NCBI GenBank assembly: GCA_050084515.1
Contig: CM114271.1
Coordinates: 57,908,001 to 57,972,000 of the forward strand
Direction: 5' to 3'
DNA from: Blasia pusilla
Lineage: Eukaryota; Marchantiophyta; Marchantiopsida; Blasiales
DNA length: 64,000 nucleotides
Below are positions 1-13,018 of the stretch, one piece after another. A model generated the notes under the pieces. The model searched no databases. It saw only the letters and a list, made by a program, of their open reading frames with translations, and had not been told where the DNA came from. The translations under genes and the position numbers were made by a program. Position 1 is the first letter of the stretch. Every line of letters starts with the position of its first letter.

Positions 1-783
1 CGGACGGAGACCCTCTTAACAGTACAAGGGCACGGACACTAGTGAGGGATGGGAGGAAGAGCAGGGGACGTTGATACAGTTTCGTGCGCACCCTCTCTCT
101 CTCTTTCTCGCTCGGCTCTGAACACGACTGAGATGAATCTCCCAACTCGAACACCCTCCCTATATCATAATCGCCGTCCCTCGAGACCGAGAAATATCTT
201 TCCAGTACCCTCTCCCCGAGTCAACCTCTCCCCTTCCATAACCGTCGAGCGAGAGCGCACCACGAGCGAGAGATATTGTTGACTCCTCCACCACGCCCCG
301 CGACATTTGACTGTTTCGACGGAGAGAGAACAAGTTGTTGACCCTTGGGACCCCTCCCCTGAAAGGAACGACCCGTATTTGACCATGTCTCTCTCCTCTC
401 CTCTCCTCTGCTCTGAGTCCTCCGCTCCCAGCTCCTCCACGCAGGACTCTCGGCCATTTCCCCCCGCCGTGTGCCTGCCTGTTACGTCCAGCTAGGACTT
501 CCCGCGACAGTTCACGGCGTCAGTGCCTCTCCGGTGTAGGGTCGGCCCCGGTCCCTCCCGCTGGGACGCTTCCAGGATTCCACGCCAACCTCGCCGAGCC
601 GGGTCTTGGGCCGTGGACAGGGCCGGCCACGAGCCGCTTTCTCCTTTCTTTCTTTCTCTCCGAGCACAAGGAGTTTTCGGACTTTCCCTCGGCCGAAACT
701 TTTCCTTTTCTTCCGACACACGCGGCCGCTCAAGCCTTTTTAGAGAGTTGGGCCACCTAGCACCCCTCCATTGCTCCTGATTT
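1..783. other. Non-coding flank, pyrimidine-rich
   Basis: No recognisable gene. The plus strand is rich in C and T, with a CT run near 92-115 and several short CTCTCC runs near 385-415. Short open frames on both strands look like composition artefacts. It could be the upstream part of the non-LTR element that becomes recognisable after position 784, but nothing here resembles a reverse transcriptase. Confidence 0.4.
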
Positions 784-1824
784 TTGGTTAGGGTTATATC
801 GTTATTTTTACATTACGTTTGCCAGGTTGAGGATGGTCTTTTCTCATTTCGGTCTTCACTCACAGTTTGTAGAGACTCCTTTCTTGTTGAGGCTAGAGCA
901 ATTCTTCCCGCTTTCGCTTCCCTAGTTACCTCCGGACAGTATGGGTTCCAATCTTCTTTGATGGAAGCCCGCTTTGATGCATTGTTTAGAGCTACTATGT
1001 CGGACAGGAATATCCCCATGGAGGTTCGGGGCCGTATTCGCTCTTGCTCCGGAAAGGGAGCAGGCTCATGGGTGGGGGCTCGTCCCCTCATCCCGGCTTT
1101 CCGCATCGCACCACTTACCTACACTACAGCGATGAGGTTCCGACTGGGCCTGTCCCAACCAACGGTGGTTGGTTCGACACATTACGAGTGTCGCCGGAGT
1201 CTGGATCCATTTTGTGTGCATTTGGCACGGTGTCCAGTTGGGGGTGAGAGGATAGCCACTCACGATGCAGTGCGGGATATTATGTTCTCTATTGCTTGGG
1301 AGAGTGGATTCCATGTACAAAGAGAGAGGCACTACTCCATGCGGGATTCCCTTATCCGTGCTGATCTCTACATGACGAGGGAGTCTCAGGTGGTGGTAGT
1401 GGATGTTGTAGTGACGGATCCTACGCGGGAGGTGGTGCGAGCCCAAGTGGTAGCACAAGGGAGATTGCTACAAGGAGCGGCGGCGGCGGCGGTCAAGAAG
1501 ACCAACATTTATAGTCGACTTCATGACGGACATCGATTTATCCCCCTAGCCATTGAGATGTACGGGGCGATGGGGGAGAGGTTTGACTCGTTCCTTACGG
1601 ATTGCGCCCATCATCTCCAGTCGAGAAATGGGTTGTCCATAGCCACTGCGATACTTTATTGTAGGCAACGGGTCTCCATAGCTTTGCAGCGCGCCCAGGC
1701 AAATGGGCTTCTGCGGCGGGCTCATGCGGTTGGAGACGCCAATGCTAGAGGCCCACTTAGTAGTAGTCATAGTTCTCTAGGTGTTGCTGATATTGTCTCT
1801 GCTGTTGGTGATTTTGGTCGTTAG
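784..1824 (+). pseudogene. Non-LTR retrotransposon C-terminal endonuclease region
   Basis: Open frame of 346 codons, probably the C-terminal end of a LINE-type polyprotein. The frame opens at a TTG, and the first in-frame ATG is codon 60 (position 961), so the upstream part is probably truncated and the real start is unknown. The middle has a Cys-Cys-Cys-His cluster (CRRSLDPFC, HLARC, then a His in THDAVRD). It is followed by E, then ADLYM, then VVVDVVVTDP, the spacing expected of the PD-(D/E)XK restriction-like endonuclease carried by R2-like and Utopia/Dualen-type non-LTR elements. That domain nicks the target DNA before target-primed reverse transcription. No RT domain is visible upstream. 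A close relative lies at 44012-44758. The family-level call is firmer than the clade. Confidence 0.6.
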
Positions 1825-1975
1825 GGGGGAAGGCCCCCTTCTTTCTCCTCGGGGCCAGTTCCGGCCTCTTGAGGTCTATTTTTTGGGTCTCCATGCCCCC
1901 TCTTTTGTGTCGTGATGGGTTTCCCATCCTTTTTCTACATATATATTATATTTTTCTTTCTGCTCCCGACAACCT
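1825..1975 (+). mobile_element. 3' UTR of the non-LTR element
   Basis: Sequence after the stop codon that is repeated after the two related copies (43580-43690 and 44570-44700). All share a GGGG(C/A)C-A-ATTTTGG-like block, a CTCTATGCCCCC(C)TC block and a GATGGGTTT(T)CC block. This defines the shared tail of the family. It ends in an AT-rich TATATAT stretch rather than a long poly(A), which fits elements that end in short A/T-rich repeats. Confidence 0.5.
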
Positions 1976-4919
<2,944 letters not shown>

Positions 4920-5048
4920 TGTCGTGTGCATACATATCGCTACACAACATACATTGTTGTCATCGAACACGCACACAAACACACACGATCCCATGCTAAC
5001 TCATGGCATCCATACACAGAGGCGAGAAGTACCAAAATCTCTCCAATT
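4920..5048 (-). repeat. Repeat module A, outer copy, at 3' LTR
   Basis: A 129-bp block starting TGTCGTGTGCATAC on the plus strand. It recurs as module A' at 5562-5694, at 49587-49724 and 50205-50342, and less closely at 13019-13140. It directly abuts the LTR core at 5049. On the minus strand it would form the end of the LTR, closing with CGACA. Confidence 0.7.
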
Positions 5049-5559
5049 AAAGTAAGATCCAATCTCTCTCTCTACACGATCTCACACCATAGCTCTCAAA
5101 GATGTGCACTCTCTCTCATGTCAAACCAAACCCACTCTCCTAATGAGAGGCTTGGGTTACACTCACAAGGCAAGGGACCATAGCTCTGCCGCCTTATGCC
5201 AAGAGGTTCAACAAAGAGAGAATGAGCTATCAAGCTCTCTCTCTTGGAGGTATACCCCCTTCCCTCTCCCAAGCCCTCTCAATAGTAACCTATGCTCGCA
5301 GGTCACCTCCTTGGCTCTTGACCTGCAGTAGCGGGTCAAGGGCCACTTCCCAAAATTGAAAGTCAATTATCCATATGGAAAATTACCAAAAATAGTAAGT
5401 TTCTCTATATGGCTCCAAATGGGCCGTAACGAAGGGGAAACCTGCTCTCTCAGGTTTTCCGGGGCCTCAATAGGTCATCCTCAACCTCCTAGGTCTGTCC
5501 TCCACTACTCGTGGATACGCTCTGCTAGATCCCCCCGATCTATCCTAACAGTCGTGATA
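5049..5559 (-). repeat. 3' LTR core (module B)
   Basis: About 511 bp, matching 9071-9589 almost throughout (for example the AAAGTAAGATCC start and the CCTAA(C/T)AGTCGTGA end on the plus strand). Read on the minus strand it begins TATCACGAC, where the 5' copy has TGTCACGAC. A CCATATAGAG motif near 5408 (minus) is a candidate TATA element. Confidence 0.7.
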
Positions 5560-5561
5560 AT

Positions 5562-5694
5562 TGTCGTGCGCATACACATCGCTATACAACATACATCGCT
5601 GTCATCGAACACACACACACAAAAACACACAAGATCCCATGCTAACTCATGACATCCATACATAGAGGCGAGAAGAACCAAAATATCTCCAATT
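5562..5694 (-). repeat. Repeat module A', inner copy between PPT and LTR core
   Basis: Second copy of module A, separated from the LTR core by 2 nt. It sits between the polypurine tract and the LTR core, where no LTR-derived sequence is expected. The same arrangement recurs at 50205-50342. Confidence 0.65.
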
Positions 5695-5703
5695 GCCCCC
5701 CTA
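5695..5703 (-). promoter_or_regulatory. Polypurine tract of the PHD element
   Basis: On the minus strand this reads TAGGGGGGC, a G-rich purine run next to the LTR-side repeat and downstream of the last coding region. That is the expected site and composition of the plus-strand primer of an LTR retrotransposon. An equivalent TAGGGGGGCG run lies at 50343-50352. Confidence 0.55.
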
Positions 5704-5880
5704 ACTGGTGGTTAGGTCCCTCTAACTCCAGATAGCAATCTATCCCTACCTACCACAATATACATCTATAAGACACTAAGAGCAGAAATGTCGGGTGCTC
5801 ATGTGGCCCAATCGTTAGTCGTCTTCTTATCATCCATGTCACAGAAAAAAGTCGGAATCAAAACCTACCTAGTATCTCCT

Positions 5881-6132
5881 CTATGTACATCTGGGACACA
5901 TCCATTGTCCCCGAGGAACCCTAGTGAGAGGTGGCGTCAGACATGCCATATGCCAACCTCTCGAACATCCATCACATGCTAGCATCATGGCCGCACCACG
6001 AGCAGAACCACACAATATACAACGCAAGCCTGTAGGAACTACTGCTGAGCTCAAATCTACTATACCATCAATGTTAGTAAGGTGGTCTTCTGGCTTCCCC
6101 TCATTGTGGATCCAACTCTGCGGCTGCTCCAC
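5881..6132 (-). CDS. PHD zinc finger at 3' end of retroelement
   Basis: An 83-codon open frame with a complete PHD finger. Zinc ligands C38, C41, C53, C56, H61, C64, C79 and C82 follow the C4HC3 pattern, with the family's conserved Trp two residues before the seventh ligand (W77). PHD fingers read the N-terminal tail of histone H3 or bind chromatin proteins. It lies downstream of gag and about 180 nt before the polypurine tract, so it would be the last domain of the element's polyprotein. The ATG may not be the native start: the frame is probably the end of a longer broken coding region. A sister domain with every ligand kept is at 50419-50646. Domain call is strong; a targeting role is inferred. 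Confidence 0.8.
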   Translation of the reverse strand: MEQPQSWIHNEGKPEDHLTNIDGIVDLSSAVVPTGLRCILCGSARGAAMMLACDGCSRGWHMACLTPPLTRVPRGQWMCPRCT

Positions 6133-6489
6133 GCGTCACAACTGCGGAGGCCTCCATCTAGGAAACCCCGCACATCCAACCAAGATCCTCCATATCTTTG
6201 GCTGTTCCATATGATGTCAATGCCACGGATCCGGCATCGGGTAACCTCAAAGCCATAGCGGCAGTCTGCTCCTGTAGCTGTTGTATCTGAGCAACCATCC
6301 CAACCTCACGTCCGGCGTCTCCCTAGGCGCGTCTAGGTGGTGGTACTCTACCTCCTCCACGGGCAACTCCACCACCTTGTCGGGCAACTCCAGCTCCTCG
6401 TCCCCCAACGGGACCACCTGGTGCACGATCTCTAGGCCCACCCGGACCGGCAACTCGCTCTAGTGCCCTCTCTGGCCCTCGGTCCAAAC

Positions 6490-7776
6490 GTAACTTAGGA
6501 TGTAAATTGAAACAACCTGGCGCATACATGACCATACATCTGACAATAGTCACATTGATAGCCTCCTAGTGCAGCACCATCTCCTCCTCCATGTTGAGGC
6601 ACACGTCCATGATCCTAACGAGTGCAATCGCGCTGATGATGGGTTCCACCACATGACCAACAAGTAATAGTAGGCGTCTGCTGCTGAGCCGCATATGAAG
6701 GCGCAAGTCTCTGTGGCACGGCCTCCCAGTATCCTCCGTGAGCTCGTGGTGCCACAGTCGACCTATCTCAGAGTCCACGTTGCTCCACATGTGGTGCAGC
6801 GAATCGTAACTGCTCTCGCCCAGAATCCATGGTGGCTACGCTCTCCTCCACCATGTTGCGCTCAATATTCTCGGCGGTCCTAAAAACATATCTCAACGTA
6901 GGGGAGGTATTCATAAGAAGCACCCCCTCCCGCACCCGTGTCCGCACGGTCTGGTCCAGCATCGCGTACCATGATTGGATAGCCTGAGGCTCCGTCACCC
7001 CCTGAGTGATGTTGATCAACCGACGCAAGCGAGTGTAAGCCTCACGTTAACTCTCACCTAGGCGCCTCTGGAAGTCGTGGATGCTCCGCAACTTCTCCGT
7101 ACCCCTTGGTAGCTGGCCCTCAACTTAGCAAAGAACTCAACCACATGGTTGAACCTGGGACGAACTGGACTAGATGGTGCAACTGCTCCAATGCGAGTGA
7201 CCCCTCCTAAAACATCACTAGTGAAAGAGGAAGTAGCCTCTCCTCCTCCTCCTCATCTGGGAACGGCTCCATCTATGACACATAGTGTGGATCATAGTAG
7301 AGTCGCCATGCCTCAATCTCCTGGGCATATCTGTGGGAGAACTCATGGTAATCATCCATGGGTTCCCCCTCTAAATGCTGGAACATACCGTTCCATGTTG
7401 TAAACGGGTTGAACTTTGTAGAGTTCTTGGCCCGCTAGGAGTCGCACCAACTCTTAAACTCTGCTATGAAATCGTGCAACTCAATCATGCCTACTGCACC
7501 TGAAAACCTACGCGGTCCTCTACCCCGGTCGTCCATCTTGTACGCCCAACTCGTATGACCACTCACAATATGTGGCAATGTGCTCACAAACTCCTCTATA
7601 CCCTCCCCCTTGTCTGACAATGACACAGAAGGAGGTTGAGGTGGTCCCTCACGTGGAGAGCCTCGGAACCTCGCGCCACTCCGCGTAAAACCTCTAGAGC
7701 TACTCTCGGGTTCACCACCTTGCCTCTCAAAGTCCAGAGCGGACACCATAATGACCCTCGTGCCCCTCTCACCCAA
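6490..7776 (-). pseudogene. Gypsy-like gag with CCHC knuckle, decayed
   Basis: Gag-like structural region. The N-terminal segment (7776-7435) has a RRFSGAVGMIELHDFI motif shared nearly word for word with the gag at 56054. The capsid-like segment (7028-6768) has the GVTEPQAIQSWYAMLDQTVR and RVREGVLLMN motifs of retrotransposon gag domains, matching 57240-57360. A CCHC zinc knuckle lies at about 6556-6512: C-D-Y-C-Q-M-Y-G-H in one frame, with the final Cys (CFNLHPKLR) in another, so an indel falls inside the knuckle. Gag would coat and package element RNA into virus-like particles. Several stops and frame changes make it non-functional as read. Confidence 0.6.
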
Positions 7777-8400
7777 TCACTCTCAACCTCGCGAGTAATC
7801 CCTCATCCCAAACATGCGGCACTCAATCTACACTCTCCCTCCCCGAGACGTGTAACGTGCGGCAACACGCGGCGTGGTATGGCAAATCGACCAGGCTATC
7901 ATCTCATCGACAACCTACCCTCAACTCCGAACATCCCACACATGTCTATGTCCCCTAAACCACATATATTAATGATGCTCTCAGCATCCACACAACCCAA
8001 TATCCCCAAATAAACTACCCAAATCCGAGAATCCCTCACACGTGCAGGATAAAGGACCATAATGGATAACATGAACACATGTCGATGTCGCTCCTCAACA
8101 ACTGCAAATCTTGACCCCAACTCGATCGTTAAGACAACTCCTCCAATCAGCAAGTCGTACTCCTCTTGTACTGACGCTGCTCAACCTCCTCGATGTGCGG
8201 TGCAGGTCGAGCGGTCTAGTGTGGCACTGGCGGCACGAAACGGATATAAACAGCACGGCACTCGGAAATGGGGTGCGGCACTTGGCGGCATACCCTCCTC
8301 AATCAACTATTCACACGCTCTGCTCCTTAGTGAAGGAGCGGTTCCGCCACTATGTAATGGCGGCAATGGCAACCAAAGGGTGGAAAACGGACGTTGGAGC

Positions 8401-8460
8401 GTTGACGGTGACGGTTGACCATTGACGGTGATGGTTGACCATTGACGGTGACGGTGGACC
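8401..8460. repeat. 20-bp tandem repeat, three units
   Basis: Three near-identical units on the pattern (G/A)TTGACGGTGA(C/T)GGT(T/G)GACC, followed by a degenerate fourth. Located in the element leader. Confidence 0.85.
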
Positions 8461-8523
8461 ATCGATGGCGGAACGTTGATGGTGACTATGATGACGACGG
8501 CCGCCGGCGGCGTGGCGGCTAGT

Positions 8524-8548
8524 TTAGGGTTTGAACAATTTAACCCTA
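8524..8548. promoter_or_regulatory. Inverted telobox pair
   Basis: TTTAGGGTTT followed about 6 nt later by TTAACCCTAAA, two telobox-type motifs facing each other. Telobox motifs occur in many plant promoters and bind Myb-type telomere-repeat factors. Function here is unknown and chance is possible. Confidence 0.35.
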
Positions 8549-9070
8549 AAAATTGCCTAGCAATGGCAGTTTTGCAAGATTGACCATAACCTTTTGCTCG
8601 CAACTCCAAATTGCGCATTGTTTGTTGCACAGCGTGCATAGCTTCACAATCTACAACAGCGTCAACAAATATTTAGAATAAAATATTCCAGTAAAAATTG
8701 ACGGGGATTGTTATAAAGCCCAATGTCTCTTTCTCCTACACAAAATTTGGGAGCGCTTCCGCGCTGATTTCTCCCATCAAAAATGTAAAACCTATAAAAT
8801 TACAAATCAGCAAGCTACATGGTGCTCCCGGGAGCGCCAGCATGGGGCAATCCGCTCCCATAGTCAATCCTTATCAGAAATTGGGTAGTACTTCCACGTG
8901 CCACTCTTCCACACAAAAAATCGGCAAATGCAAAGAACAATCAAAGCAGCCCTTGCTCCGGTGAGCACTCCCATGAGCCGCTAAACGGGGAACACGGTCC
9001 CCAACCTACAAAAATAGCAAGTGACCAGCGAGCTCTCCCATGAAGCTCTCGCATTCTCTCATTCTCTCTT

Positions 9071-9589
9071 TGTAAAGTAAGATCCAATCTCTCTCTACAC
9101 CATCTCACACCATAGCTCTCAAAGGTGTGCACTCTCTCTCATGTCAAACCAAAACCACTCTCCTAATGAGAGGCTTGGGTTACACTCACAAGGCAAGGGA
9201 CCATAGATCCGCCACCTTATGCCAAGAGGTTCAACAAAGAGAGAATGAGCTCTCAAGCTCTCTCTCTCTCTTGGAGGTATACCCCCTTCCCTCTTCCAAG
9301 CCCTTTCAACGGTAACCTATGCTCGCATGTCACCTCCTTGGCTCTTGACCTGCTGTAGCGGGTTGAGGGCCACTTCCCAAAGTGGAAAGTAAACTATCCC
9401 TAACATTGAAACGTACCCGAAATAGTAAGTTTCTCTATATGGCTCCAAATGAGCCGAAATGAAGGGGAAACCTGCTCTGTTGGGTTTCCCGGGGCCTCAA
9501 CAAGTCATCCTCAACCTCTTGGGCCTGTCCTCCACTACTCGTGCAGACGCTCTGCCAAATCCCACTGATCTATCCTAATAGTCGTGACA
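9071..9589 (-). repeat. 5' LTR of the PHD element
   Basis: A 519-bp block that on the minus strand begins TGTCACGACTATTAGG and ends CTTACTTTACA, giving canonical TG...CA ends with a short TGT/ACA inverted terminus. It matches 5049-5559 along its length. The LTR at 53532-53998 has the same ends (TGTCAC...TTTTACA) but a diverged core. Module A is absent on either side here. Confidence 0.7.
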
Positions 9590-11640
9590 ATGGAGACATT
9601 GATGTTAATAGAGGGATCCATGTGGAATATGCATGGTTAGAGGCCCTTGGAGAGTACTCATAGGGACTATTTGTGGAATGGACCAAGCTCCTACACCGGT
9701 CCAATTTGCATCTAATGGGAACAATCTCGTAGTTGATTGAAAGGTATGAGTCCTTTTGGGTCATAATAAGCACAACGTCTACATGAACATAAATAGGAGT
9801 AGAGATGGTGGAGCCATATGCATCTATGATAGTTGCAAGACCATCTTGATAAGTTTGTGGCACACTAGATGTGCACCAACCATATATGATGAGTTTTTCG
9901 TTCTACAAACTTGAAATCTATATTCCAAAATTTTGGATATTGATAATGCGATCCAACTCTCTACCTCAATTGACAATTTTCCATGATCAAATATGATTAT
10001 TTTTATCTCTGAATAATTTTTTCTCTAAACTTTCTTGAATACATAATTAGTTTGGAGATGAAAACTATTTATTTTTTAGTCCCTTATGACCGCATACCTG
10101 TAGTTTACTACTAGTTGTTGGGAACTATAAGTCACTATTTACTAACCAAAGACTCCCACTAAGCTTGCACAAAAATTGTAGTGCAAAAATTATATTTTGT
10201 GAGTCTCCAGCGTATATCATAAAATGGCCCTTTCAATTGCTATTTGACTTGCAAATTGGAAGTGAAAATTTATTTTGAGAGTGATATATGCGCAGCTGAC
10301 GGATCTACAAACTTTCAAATTAGGATCATTTCTAGTAGTGGTTCTGTGCCTCTTATGTCGATAAGTCCTTCCCTTTTCTTGTCTTCTCAGTACTAGCCTT
10401 AGGTTTAGAGATAAGGAAGCCAAAACCTCTCATCCAAAATTTGAGCAATAAATAACCTCATATCTACACATTCAATCATTTCCTCTTTAATGTTGAAGTG
10501 TACGATGTAAATGGAGGGTTTAAGGGGATGATTCCTCTTTGAATCCCAAAATTATTTACCTTCATCTCCATGATAAGAAGTTTTATAAGAATAGCAAAAT
10601 TAATTCCCTAAAGTCATGAAGATAATTTGCTTGAGATCAATCTCCAAAATACCATGGATAGGATTATAGATGGTATTTTTAGAAGGTAAAATCGGTTGCT
10701 ATTGCATGATAACTTTCATAAGCATATATTGGGGGTTCCGACTTCCACGCAACTTATTAACTATAATTTGATAATTTGGAGCATCATATGGAAACTCATC
10801 TTGCCCATCTACCAATTATGCAAGCTCTTATTAGCTTAACTGTATTAAGAATAAGATTATATTCCAAAAGTAGTTCATCTTCTACATGGTGAATATTTAA
10901 AAAATATTTGCAAATAATCTCAATAAAGCTAGTAATAGGAGAAGCATACAAACTATTATATTTGACTAAAAGAATTCTTCTTATATTCTGAGATATGAAG
11001 AAGGATACATCTCTCTTATATATTCTTACAACGTCTTATTTGGAAATTGAAAATTTGTAGGGTTCAAATGTTCAACCTAGATCCTTTCTATCATATATAA
11101 TACTAGTGAGGAAGCCCATGCGATGCATCGATGCCAAATTTTAGCACATAAAAAACTTCCTCGTTGTAGTCCATATTATCATAAGTATGCTACTTTGGGG
11201 CTTTTCTCCTTTAATCCCTTTTAGCCGGTTTTGGCCATTGTCATACACGGCTCTGTGAGTCCTTGGGTTTTAGTTTTGATATATTTTCATGATATCTTCA
11301 ATATCTCATGAGATATCTTGACTCCCAAATGCTCTTGACCTAGAATCTACGCATGCTCTGTTCCGATGATCGCAAGAGTAGTAATGAGGACTCGCGATTT
11401 CTTTTCGTGTGAGTTTTACTCGGGATTATATGAACGCGATTTGTTGTGGAGGGCGGGTTTGTTGGGTGTGCCAGGACTACCATGTTGAGATCGAGACCAA
11501 AGAAGGTGGAGCGGGCGACCCTCTAATTAAATAAGAAAACTCACTCCTATAATAATGCCAACTCATAAACTATGGGCTCCGTGTGATGGAGAGTCCTTAG
11601 ATCCAGAGGTGGATGAGGAGACAAAAAGTGGTTGAGACAT
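9590..11640. other. Non-coding AT-rich, no gene recognised
   Basis: About 2 kb of AT-rich sequence with no credible coding region. The one notable structure is a possible Helitron-type terminus near 11103-11135 on the minus strand. Confidence 0.45.
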
Positions 11641-12471
11641 TCACGACAATGGAGTGGTCTTGGAGTACGTGTGTACAAGCAGCGTCGTGGGTGCTAGAGA
11701 GCGGGATCGGATCCTACATCGAGCCAGACGGTTCCGGTGGGAGGGGACACATGTGTTGCAATTTGGGAGGATGGTAGAGTGCGGGTAGTGCCTCATCCTT
11801 TGGAGAGAGCACCTTTGGTGCGCCATGCCCATGAGGGGTTGGGTCATTTTGGAGTGAAGCGGACGTATAGCTTGATCCAAATACAATTTAGGTGGCGAGG
11901 CATACAGACTGACGTTCAACAGTTTGTTTGCACGTGCATGGTATGTGATCGAGTCTGAGCATCGTTCAATGCTCCGACTCCATAGTTGCATCCACTTATG
12001 ATCATGGGTTGAGGTTATAGATGGAGTCTAGATTTTGCACGACCTTTACCTTTGACGGAGCGCCATAGTCGTTATGTGTTGTTGATGGTCGAGCACTTCT
12101 CAAAATGGATAGAGTTGGTTGTATTGCTTGACAAAGCAAGTGAGGGAGTAGCATATGCCTTCCTAGATCGAGTGTTGAGTCATTACGGGGCACCAGCTGA
12201 GGTGTTGACAAACTAGGGTACATAATTTTGGGGGGAGTTTCAGGCCTAGTGTGATTAGGCATTGATCGACCACCGCACCACTTCACGAGATCATCCTGAG
12301 GCGGGTGGACTAGCGGAGAGGGTTGTGCAGACGGTGAAGAGAGGATTGCGCAAGTGTGGCTTGCAAAGAGATCATATAGGAGATTGGGACCCCCAGTTTC
12401 CGTGGTTGGCGATGAGATACAGATTCATCATGCATGCATCCTTAGCGTCTTTCTTACCGTACCTGGTCTAG
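11641..12471 (+). pseudogene. Ty3/gypsy integrase relic
   Basis: C-terminal pol fragment. The zinc-binding H2C2 domain (HEGLGH, then CMVC about 35 residues later) lies at 11830-11955. The catalytic core follows: SLDFARPL with the first Asp (12031-12054), HFSKWIEL, then VLTN-stop-GT (12205-12220) where TD(Q/N)GT is expected, and GLAERVVQTVKRGL with the catalytic Glu (12307-12350). Integrase inserts element cDNA into chromosomes. At least four in-frame TAG/TAA codons stand where Gln or similar would be, and one frame change near 11740 is needed. No RT or RNase H is seen upstream, so this is a 5'-truncated fragment. No chromodomain or PHD finger is recognisable downstream. Confidence 0.75.
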
Positions 12472-13018
12472 AGACTAAGTATATATTTGTACTTCAAGCT
12501 ATACTCATGTGGATGTTGCATGACACACCAAGTTTAATCAAAATCCATTAAAACATGTCCTTTTGCACATACTTTTCTTTTGGTATTTGAATTGACTTTA
12601 ACTTAATTGTGTTTGTAGGCTAGGAGTATTTTACATGCTTAGAAATTTTTGGCGAAGGGGAGATGCATGATATATGGGCCCGACTTAGAGGCGGTGTATT
12701 GCATACCATTTTGGACTACAATATCTCCTCGTACTACGAATTATCTTATACAAGGGCTTGAGAGAAAGATGGACTTGGTAAGAGAGTCGTTGATTGATGT
12801 AGAATTGTATGAATCGGGACATATGCAAATTAAACCTTATGAAAGGATAGGGTTCTATAGGATGATATTCCACACGCCTCATCAAGAATCAAGCACGAGT
12901 CATTATTGAACATCCTACATATTGGACCAAGTGTGAGTACGCCACTTATAATTTCACTCAATTGCATTTTGAACATATATGAATATTAAGGGATGATATT
13001 ATATATATATATGGAAAG
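12472..13018. other. Non-coding or unrecognised
   Basis: Downstream of the integrase relic. An open frame at 12649-12909 (plus, 86 codons) shows no known motif. It could be the decayed C-terminus of the same gypsy pol, but I cannot show that. Confidence 0.35.

Larger units (their letters stand above)
7777..9070 (-). other. Leader region of the PHD element
   Basis: Between the 5' LTR and gag on the minus strand. It holds a 20-bp tandem repeat (8401-8460), a GC-rich patch (8480-8515) and a telobox inverted pair (8524-8548). I found no clear tRNA-complementary primer-binding site immediately after the LTR. Open frames here show no recognisable domain. Confidence 0.4.
4920..9589 (-). mobile_element. 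Non-autonomous gypsy-like element with PHD finger
   Basis: A 4.7-kb minus-strand LTR element. In its own 5'-to-3' order: 5' LTR (9589-9071), long leader with a telobox inverted pair and a 20-bp tandem repeat, gag-like region (7776 to about 6490) ending in a zinc knuckle, PHD finger (6132-5881), G-rich polypurine tract (5703-5695), then the 3' LTR region (5694-4920). The two LTR cores (9071-9589 and 5049-5559) are clearly homologous with scattered differences, so the insertion is not recent. No protease, RT, RNase H or integrase is visible, so it would need pol from a relative. The flanks share ATGG (4916-4919 and 9590-9593), a possible target duplication. Gag has many stops. Related gag: 56054-57729; related PHD end: 49587-50646. 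Confidence 0.65.

Noticed and set aside
1-780. rDNA spacer, suggested by CG-rich pyrimidine-rich start
   Set aside because: No conserved rRNA core sequence is present.
5104-5331. Related short ORFs at 5104 and 9127 as a conserved protein
   Set aside because: Both are in homologous LTR cores, on the strand opposite to the element's transcription; similarity is due to LTR identity.
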